Shown one piece after another: positions 56,419 to 64,000 of a DNA stretch of 64,000 bases (within the stretch, counting starts at the first letter, position 1; each line of letters begins with the position of its first letter). Source of the DNA: Doris montereyensis (lineage: Eukaryota; Mollusca; Gastropoda; Nudibranchia; Dorididae); NCBI GenBank assembly GCA_037039925.1, contig JAXRKP010000569.1, forward strand, positions 193,501 through 257,500, given 5' to 3'. The notes under the pieces were generated by a model that made no database searches, had not been told where the DNA came from, and worked only from the letters and a program-made list of their open reading frames with translations. Made by a program: the position numbers and the translations under genes.

Positions 56419-56952
56419 TCCCCCCCATATCGGCCTATACTTCACATCGTCACTCACATAAATACATGTCATTAGTGTCAGTGTCGGGAGCTTTTGTCCA
56501 AGGGACATAACTGAGAAAACAAGTGGGATTATTTCCACCAATCTGACAAGGCACAAGACTAATGCAAAGGACAGTTTATTTGAACAAGAACAGTTTAAAT
56601 GTTATTGACAAGGGTCAGTGTGACATTTCGGACTGGTACTTTTGAGAGTTTTTTTACTTTTTGTTTGCTTATATGACCCCATTTCCAGCTATAGATGTAA
56701 TGACGGTTTTGTCCTTTCGTAAAATATATCCCTCAAGATTGAACACACACAACCCCCCCCTCATTTTTTTTTCAAAGTGTTTTTGTATTCTCTTCGAAAT
56801 TTTATAGAAAATGATGCAATGCTGATGTCTATCTATGGTTTCATTTAAGCATTACAATTTGTCCCCTGAAGTAACATTTATTTTTGTGCTGAAATACAAT
56901 TGTGGCCCTAAGATTTATATTTTTTTTGTATGACTATCATTTCTATTTTCAG

Positions 56953-58659
56953 GTGATGAACGAAATGGATAATTATACTCAAAAGCGTATCCATCACCAC
57001 CATTTATGTGGTGGTCTGTCTAAGCTGAAAACAAGCTCAGAACATACAGATACTGTTTTAGTGGTGGGAGATATTAGTTTCCCTTGTCACAAAGCTATCC
57101 TTGCTGCAATGTCGACATATTTTGCTGCTATGTTCAGTTCAGGAATGAAAGAAAGCCATGACAGTCTGGTTACTTTGAAAGGAATCTCACCTGTGCATTT
57201 TGAGAAAGTTTTGGATTTTATCTACTCCGGAGAAATTGATCTGACATATGAAAATGTTTCTGAAATCTTACAGTTGTCATCTATGTATCAAATCCAAGCA
57301 TTACAGCTTATTTGTGAAAAATATATGGCGGCAGATATTTGTATGCAGAATTGCATATTACAGTGGAAAATGGCTATGACTTGTCACTGCCTTGTCTTAG
57401 AGGAAAGGTGTTTTTGGTTTATAACAGAGCACTTTCTAGAGCTCTCAAAAACTACAGAATTTTTAGAACTTAATATGGATGAATTGATTAGATACATCAA
57501 TTCTGATTGCTTGAATGTAAGTCGAGAGGAGGATGTATTTAATGCTGTAACATCATGGCTCGATTTTGACATGGATAGAGGAGTAAAACATTTTTATGAA
57601 ATTTGTCGTAATTTGCGCTTCCCTTTGATGGATTTCAGCGTGATTAACGCTATTGCTCAAAAATCCATTTGCATAAAATCTTATAAATCTCATCAAGACT
57701 TCATTTCCAAAGCTGCAAAAGAGAACCAAAATTCCCTGTGCCTGGAATCAATCTCAACTCAATTGCCTTCGAAGTAGAAAAGAACATGCTCTTGTCATGG
57801 TTGACGGACGAAGACAAGAGGTCTGCTGCTTCACTGTCCATTTAAAAAAACTTTCTTTTTAGCCAAGTTTCCATATTTTTCTAATGCTAAAGCTGCTTGT
57901 GTGCATAAGGGAGATTTGTATGTTTCTGGTGGCTCTGACCAGCCTATTACCATGGTTCGCTTTATCACAGATCATAATAGGTGGGAGTCGTGTAGTGATC
58001 TATTGGAAGCTAGGCTGTTTCATGTCATGGTTTCAGTTAAAGACTACATTTACATTTTAGGTGGCTTTAGTAAAAACTCTATCACTAGTCCAAAAACAGT
58101 CGAAAAATTCAATCCATCAACAGGTGAAATTATGACTGTTGGTGAAATTGGCTTCTCTGCTGGCAAGATGTCAGTTGCTGCTCTTGGGGACACCATTTAC
58201 ATGTTTGGTGGCAGTCAAGACCACTACGACTACTTGGACGATGAGCTTCTTAATCAACCAACAACTCTTCATAGTTTCAACACCATCACAAATGAGGCAT
58301 GTGTCATAAGTCATTTACCAATAATCACCATTGGCAGCCAGGCAATAACTGTTGAAGATTCTGTGTACATCTTCAGTCCTAATGGAAATATTCTAACCTT
58401 GTCAGATGGACAGTCACCTAACATTGTCCATGTCCTTAAGTCCATGCACCATCGTCATTTCCGTGTTGTGTACCATCAAGGCTGCTTTTATCTTCTTCAG
58501 CTGGCAGCCAAAGTTCAAGATGAGAAATTTGTCTTGAAGTGGAATCCTCAGACTAAAGAGGAATATGTTGTACTGTGGAATAGATTACCCAGAACCCTAT
58601 TGGATTCTCATTGGATGAAAGTAGCAATTAATAAGCAACATCTTTGCTATGAGTGCTAG
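56953..58659 (+). CDS. Kelch-like (BTB-BACK-Kelch) protein, single coding exon with two frame breaks
   Basis: KLHL proteins usually act as substrate adaptors of CUL3 ubiquitin ligases: BTB dimerises and binds CUL3, BACK extends the arm, and the Kelch propeller binds substrate. The exon opens after a good acceptor (CTATTTTCAG, 56952), with ATG at 56956. The BTB domain is about residues 20-125: HTDTVLVVGDISFPCHKAIL, SSGMKESHDSLVTLKGIS and a FIYSGEIDL helix. BACK is about 130-245: CILQWKMA, NVSREEDVFNAVTSWLDFD. At 57770 the frame shifts; RKEHALVMVDGRRQEVCCF continues it, and it shifts back near 57840-57850 (AKFPYFSNAKAACVHKGDLY). Kelch repeats with double glycine: LYVSGG, YIYILGG and IYMFGG; later blades are degenerate. 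A stop follows at 58657-58659. The total is about 568 residues, normal for the family. Which KLHL it is cannot be decided. The frame breaks are either assembly indels or a recent pseudogene. Confidence 0.9.
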
Positions 58660-58689
58660 AAAACCTAACATACTGTCTGAAAGATATAC

Positions 58690-58727
<38 letters not shown>

Positions 58728-59130
58728 CATTGTTGTATTTAACATGCTTTGCTGTTGTTGTGTATTCAGAAGCAGGTTTATCTGTTGCCTTTCCTGCTTC
58801 TATTCAGAGGAAAACCAGCCATGCCATTTGTTGTTTTGACTTTCCTTCCATTTGCCAAGCAAGTGCTGTCCGCACATACCTGTTCATACCCATTATTGGC
58901 TATTTTATTCTTCCTTTACGTTTAAAAAATACTCTGTACATCAAAATTATGATCACATGCAATTTTTGTCTCTAGTCTTTCATGTTTCTTTTTACCTTTT
59001 TGATAATCTATTTTGTTTATATGTGTAGAGGCGGATAAACTTTTTAAGTTTGTTTTGGTTTTGTTTGAATTCAAATGTCTCCACAAAGTTTGTCTTGCAT
59101 TTAGCTCATCATAACTTGTATTTTCAGATA
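58660..59130 (+). other. Probable 3' UTR of the Kelch gene
   Basis: The sequence after the stop contains a (TA)n run (58694-58724). The first AATAAA is at about 59411 (AATAAAAG), and another is at about 59915 (AAATAAAGG). Either could end the transcript. No other frame of interest. Confidence 0.4.
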
Positions 59131-59250
59131 TGATAGATAGATAGATAGACAGACAGATAAACAGACAGACAGATAGACAGACAGACAGACAGACAGATAG
59201 ATAGATAGATAGATAGATACATGTAGATAGATTGATAGATAGATAGATTC
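59131..59250 (+). repeat. (GATA)n / (GACA)n microsatellite
   Basis: Alternating GATA and GACA tetranucleotides, slightly imperfect. Confidence 0.95.
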
Positions 59251-59973
59251 TAATGTATAGTTATTAGGATTCCTATAGAATATTTTTTGGTTTGGACATG
59301 TATTCCAATTCATAATCTGAATTTGAGGTTAATTTTTGTCTATATAATATTTATCATTTGCTGTTTAAAAGGTAATTTGGAAATAGATACAAATGACATA
59401 TTCTGAAGCATAATAAAAGAAGTTATACTCTTTCTTGAGTAAGACTTTGTAACAGTCAAGGAAGTTTTGAAATGTTCCTTACATCACCTTAAATGCCTCT
59501 TTTTTTACCATTCTATACACATACCTGAAAGTACTTTATCTGACATGAACTGGGCCTGCACAACTATTTTGTATTAAGCCATTTTAGCCTTTTGATCGAG
59601 AAGCTAATGAAGAAAAGCTTCCTTTTTATTTTACACATTTAGCATCATCTTAAATTGAGAGAGTTTATATTTCTTAATTTCATACTGCTTAACAATAATC
59701 TTTGTAAAATATCACCAAATAGTAGACTGGTCACGAAGTATGGGCGATATCCTTTCAAAAGTTAACAATTAGAAGTCTCATCGAAGCTATTGCCATATTG
59801 CGGAAGTAGTTTTACCACGCTTGATGAAGATTTTATGTAAAAAGAAAATTGTTTTTATGCTTGTCTTTGACTTAATCCATATTCTAACACATTTGATATG
59901 AATTAAGTAAACAAATAAAGGGTTTGTGGACCTGTAACATATTTATTGAAAAGGGGAAAGATAGAGGTCCTGA
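59251..59973. other. Spacer / possible Kelch 3' UTR
   Basis: AT-rich, no exon or transposon recognised. It contains two possible polyadenylation signals (see the 3' UTR entry). Confidence 0.4.
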
Positions 59974-60285
59974 GTTTGATTTGACTTTACAACATCCACG
60001 ACTAAAGTGATCTCGGGGGTTTGGGTATGATTTTTATATTGCCCAGACTGCCCTGTTAGTAACCAAGGGATCTTTAATGTGCATAAAGTGTTGCGATCTG
60101 CACATGAGACCTCCTTCTTATCGTCCGTCTCCGGTTGGACAAGGTGTCGATCTACCTACCTGGACCAGGCGGATAGATTTCACTCAGAAAAAAATCAAGA
60201 AAATTGTTTAGCTGTTGGTAGGGCTTGAACCCATGACCTTTGGGTTAAGAGGCTGACTCCTTGCCTCTGGACTATCGAGGGTTCT
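59974..60285 (-). repeat. tRNA-derived SINE, family 1, copy 4
   Basis: Minus strand: head CCCTCGATAGTCCAGAGGCA, AGGAGTCAGCCTCTTAACCC, GGTTCAAGCCC, the body GTCTCATGTGCAGATCGCAA, and CAAATC-type tail remnants. It is more diverged than copies 1 and 2. Confidence 0.82.
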
Positions 60286-61770
60286 GAGAAAACCATTTTT
60301 TCCCAAAATGGCATAAATCTAGTTTATTGAATTATTGGATGGAGCAGTTCAGTCCCTTACAATGATAACTTAAAAGTAGCTCAGTATCGATTCATTGAAT
60401 TTATATTAATTGTTTAAAAATGATACAGACATAACTTTCAATACACCTGTTGTACTATAAAGGCCAGATATTTTGTCTTAAGTTTAGCAAGCTGATAGTG
60501 GTACTCATTTTTATCATGCAATGGTACGATTGTACTCTATCCAATAAATCTACCTTTGACGAATTGTCTTCCATGCACCTGTAGTAGTTGAGAGCCTTTC
60601 AAGGTTTTATAACGTTTCAGAGTATTATTCCTCTCTTATGTGAGAAAAAAAACCATTCAAATAACAGGAAAAAAGTTTCAAATACGATTTTCTCAAAATG
60701 TTTTTTGTTCATTATTTTCTATCAACATTTTTATTTCTCAACATATTATCATGAAATTTGGTACAAACGATGGTTGGTTGAAAACACAAAAATGATCAGA
60801 TGCTTTTTTTTCATATGTTTTGTGAAATTTAAAGATTTTTGCATAATATTTTGGTATTATATTTTTGAGTTCTTCTCATACAGTATTTAAAAAAACTTTT
60901 CAAAAAGAAATATGCATATAAAACTAAAATTTAGATACTGTATAAAAAAATGTGTGTGCAAAGTTTGAAAGAAATTTGTCAAAATATATGGAAACCTATT
61001 CATATAGAATTTGTTGAAAATGTTAAGGCAAAATCCAAGATGATGGCCGTTTTCATGGCAATCGGAAACATCAGACAAAAAAAACAACTAAATATTTCAT
61101 CTCAGCATACTACGTCCATTACACCTGTATATGAGTCAAATTGACATGAACAGAAGGAGAATTTTCACCCAGAACACCCCCCCCTCCCCCTTTTTTTTTT
61201 TTAAGACTTTCTGAACGAAATTGTCAAATGTTGGTACATATACTGTATCAGATTATTCTTGTGGGAAATGCTACCAGGGGGTAGTGGCGTTTTGGACTTA
61301 TCATGTACTATTTTTTATTATTATTTACATACTCAGATTATTACTGCCTGCCAACATTGTTCTCTTCATTTTCCATCAACGAATTGAGCAAAGTCCAGGT
61401 TTTGTACCAGTAGGAGTATGAATAACATTCAGGAGTGCAATCTGTTTGTGTTTCACAATAAGTAGCTGGAACTATCGCTTGCTGATTATGTTTTATGTCA
61501 CTTTTATTACTTTTTTTTTGTGTGCTGATATTTATCATACTATCATTTCTGTTTATAATACATCTCTTTGATATGGGAAATAATCTTCTGTTTTATTGCG
61601 ATTGAAAGATGCTTATAGATTAAGATTATAGGGAACATTGTATCTATTTGGTGCATACATGTTTTCATGTAGTGACACATATACATGTACATATATTTCA
61701 TTACAATACACACATATATAATAAACATACAAACATATATATACAAACACATACATGCATACAAAATACA
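60286..61770. other. AT-rich spacer, nothing recognised
   Basis: A C-run and T-run at 61176-61202. No gene, SINE or TIR pair was recognised. Confidence 0.45.
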
Positions 61771-61960
61771 TACAGTCACGTCTCGATAGTGTGGACTTCA
61801 ATAATCTGGATGTCTTGGAATTCCGAACAGATGAGCTGGAAACTGATTGTTTGTTCTTTATTTGTATCCAATAATTTGAAAATTCAGGATTCTGGATCCA
61901 AAAAGCTAATTATGGAACAAGTTACTACAATATAGAGAGTTTATGCCTCGATAAACATTA
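61771..61960. mobile_element. TIR element family T2, copy 2 (half, inverted)
   Basis: It starts TACAGTCACGTCTCGATAGT and carries, in reverse order, the right half of copy 1: CCAGATTATTGAAG, TCAGGATTCTGGATCC and GGAACAAGTTACTACAATAT (copy 1: GTTCCAAAATTAGG..., GTGGTAACTTGTTCC). The left half is missing. Confidence 0.65.
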
Positions 61961-62039
61961 CACTCAACTGTCCAAAATAGTTTGACCAGTTTAACTTGTG
62001 TGCCACATCGCCCAGGCAGACGGATAGAGTATGCATGCT

Positions 62040-62074
62040 TGCATACATACATACATACATACATACATACATAC

Positions 62075-62105
<31 letters not shown>

Positions 62106-62115
62106 CATACATACA
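62040..62115 (+). repeat. (CATA)n microsatellite, left part
   Basis: ACAT/CATA repeats. They continue at 63021-63077 beyond the T1 element, so the transposon sits inside the array. Confidence 0.95.
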
Positions 62116-63020
62116 TACACTCAAACCTCATTATACTGCCAACTATTGTGTCAGTGGTAACTTGGCGTTATAAAGGGAATGGCGTTTAGCGAAAACACCC
62201 TTTTTCAATATTACAAGGAGGGAGATAATCAATATTTGACTAACCAAATAGGGAAAAAAAAGATAACTGACTAGACAGTGTAGGCCCTCTACATGTGAAA
62301 AGCTATTGTAGCATGTAGTAGAAGACATGTAATACATGTAGTATAGGATCGTCTTGTTTCTTATGTAGTCTAGAAATAGAAAGAAAAAAAAACATCAAAA
62401 GACACACCCCTAACTCAAAATGGATTAGTCTAGGTTATAACGTTCTGAAGCATAATTCTTGCCACTCAATTGATCCTATCATAGCCATACCTATCCTACC
62501 AAGCTATTGTCAGGATGACGTGTCCTGGGCATATGCCGATGCCACTCTTCATTTGGCTGACCAAGGTCAAAGCAGTGGATGACAAATGTTGTCTCCCAAA
62601 CCTTCAATACTCTCTTTTTCAGAAAGAAGAAACCTTGTGTCACTAGATCTAGTATCAGTGTCATTTCTATAAATGTAAGAGTACAAAGACACATGACAAT
62701 GACAGTGAATTGAGTGAATGTGAATTGTGATCCGTGTGTGTGGGTAGTGTGTGTTTGACTGCTGGATCTGTAACCAAGCCAAATTATATTCTACTTCTAC
62801 CCGCTTGCATTACGTCGGGAAAGAGTATGGCGATGCACGGTGGCGGTATAACGAGTTGTATTTTACAATAGTTATTAAGGAATGTTAATGCCAAATCATT
62901 GGTGAATGGTACTATAACTATAACGAGTTATTTCTTTGTTTTTTGTATAGCATCAAATTCGTACCAAGCTATTTAAAAAAAAGAAGGGGGGATGGGCGTT
63001 ATACATGAGGTTTGAGTGTA
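62116..63020. mobile_element. TIR DNA transposon family T1, copy 2 (uninterrupted, 905 bp)
   Basis: Left end TACACTCAAACCTCATTATA, right end TACATGAGGTTTGAGTGTA. Both sides are (CATA)n, so the target was the microsatellite and the duplicated bases are probably TA. Internal blocks match copy 1 at 20066-21850 (ACTATTGTGTCAGTGGTAAC, GGGAGATAATCAATATTTGA, CCTTGTGTCA). It lacks the 981-bp insertion seen there. No transposase. Confidence 0.88.
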
Positions 63021-63200
63021 CATACATACATACATTACACATACATATACATACATACATTACACATACATACATGCGTACAAGTTATAACATAAATATA
63101 TGAACATATAATACATACATATATGATATATATATATATACATGTATATATATATATAATAATATATATATATATATATAAATGCACATAACATACATAC
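63021..63200 (+). repeat. (CATA)n and (TA)n microsatellites
   Basis: A continuation of the tetranucleotide array to about 63077, then TA-rich runs at 63120-63180. Confidence 0.9.
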
Positions 63201-64000
63201 AGTGTTAGTGTTAGCTGGTTTAGGACCACCATCGGCAGACATAGACTGTAAAGAACACTGAGTAGCTATCCACTTTTCTATTTTACTAGTGTTAGTTTTT
63301 AGATACTTTAATTATGTTGTTTCAACCCCACAATTTTCTGTCTGAATTGTTGAAACAATACATCAGATGCATTGCTTTGGTCCTAGCAGATCTGTTTCAA
63401 TGGGTTTCTACTTTGTTTTCTGTATGTGTACTTTTCATGCACCAAGTTTGTTTAAGTCATAAAATTCTTAATTTATTATTATTGTCACAATAATATTTAA
63501 TTTGAATAGTAACACTGCATTTTTTTTACCATTTTATCTGCTGCATTTTGTACAGTGATGGCCTTAACCCAAAACCTTTCTCCTTTCATCAGTCTACATC
63601 CCATGTGTCCAGGTTGGGCTTTTTCCATCCCTATCAACAATATCAAGAGCCTGTATCAGAACTTCATGATCATTAAGTGAATACCGGTATCTGAAGCTGC
63701 ATTATTATGATTATTTTGACAACGGTTCATTGTGTATCCCCCCCCCTTGTTTATAATAAGTGTGTATAAGTGTGATATGTGTGAGTATGATTTGTTATGG
63801 TTAGTGTAGAAGTTTTGAGTTTGTCTATAGGTTGATGTAGAATTTTTTATTTTCAAATGAAGAATCTCAGTATGTTTGAGTAAAGCTACGTATTAGTGAC
63901 TCTAAACTCAATCTCTTATTCTTATGTGTTTCTTCCTTCTCAACATTTTCTTTGTTGTTGTTTTCTTACATGAACTTTTCTTTTGTGCTTTATTGTATTG
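63201..64000. other. AT-rich spacer, nothing recognised
   Basis: No exon, SINE head or inverted repeat recognised up to the window end. Confidence 0.45.

Noticed and set aside
57901..58659. Separate Kelch gene starting at GTG 57901
   Set aside because: Homology continues upstream (AKFPYFSNAKAAC) into the BTB-BACK part; it is one gene broken by indels.

Overview
This is animal nuclear DNA: interrupted genes with GT-AG introns, long AT-rich introns and spacers, and dense LINE, SINE, DNA-transposon and microsatellite content. It carries a transmembrane channel-like (TMC) gene and a BTB-Kelch gene. Very long (GA)n tracts, tRNA-headed SINEs, LINEs with a TWNVRAING-type endonuclease, and repeated TCTAGATC palindromes suggest a lophotrochozoan, most likely a mollusc (gastropod). 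That placement is an inference, not proof.

Layout. Positions 1-9000 hold a LINE tail, a 2.8-kb minisatellite with a 49-bp unit (about 3200-6045) and a 5'-truncated LINE on the minus strand (6995-9000). From 11315 to 40100, on the minus strand, lies one TMC gene. I could read 16 coding exons, joined by phase, giving about 725 codons and ten hydrophobic segments, with the family motif CWETFIGQE. Its introns hold three copies of one LINE family (15.2-18.0, 25.1-28.7 and 30.9-34.1 kb), a CR1/L2-like LINE (35.2-36.7 kb), a Tc1/mariner remnant with ~220-bp inverted repeats (22.7-23.5 kb), a nested pair of TIR elements (20.1-21.9 kb) and several SINEs.

Upstream of the TMC start lie an array of eight 57-bp repeats (40.3-40.7 kb) and a TA-flanked TIR element (40.8-41.6 kb). 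From 43.9 to 47.5 kb there is a four-level nest: a LINE is split by a 2.5-kb TIR element, which contains a SINE, which is split by another LINE fragment. From 48 to 56 kb the DNA is mostly (GA)n tracts, SINEs and TIR-element remnants. A BTB-BACK-Kelch gene on the plus strand fills 56956-58659. The last 5 kb is spacer with microsatellites and a second, unnested copy of the 20-kb TIR element.

The two host genes have no evident functional link: TMC proteins are ten-pass membrane proteins, and KLHL proteins are usually CUL3 ubiquitin-ligase adaptors. Both contain single-base frame breaks, three of the four in homopolymer runs, within otherwise well-preserved coding sequence. Assembly error is the simplest explanation. 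I found no convincing new biological system. The most interesting content is the transposon stratigraphy and the tandem-repeat architecture of the LINE 5' ends.
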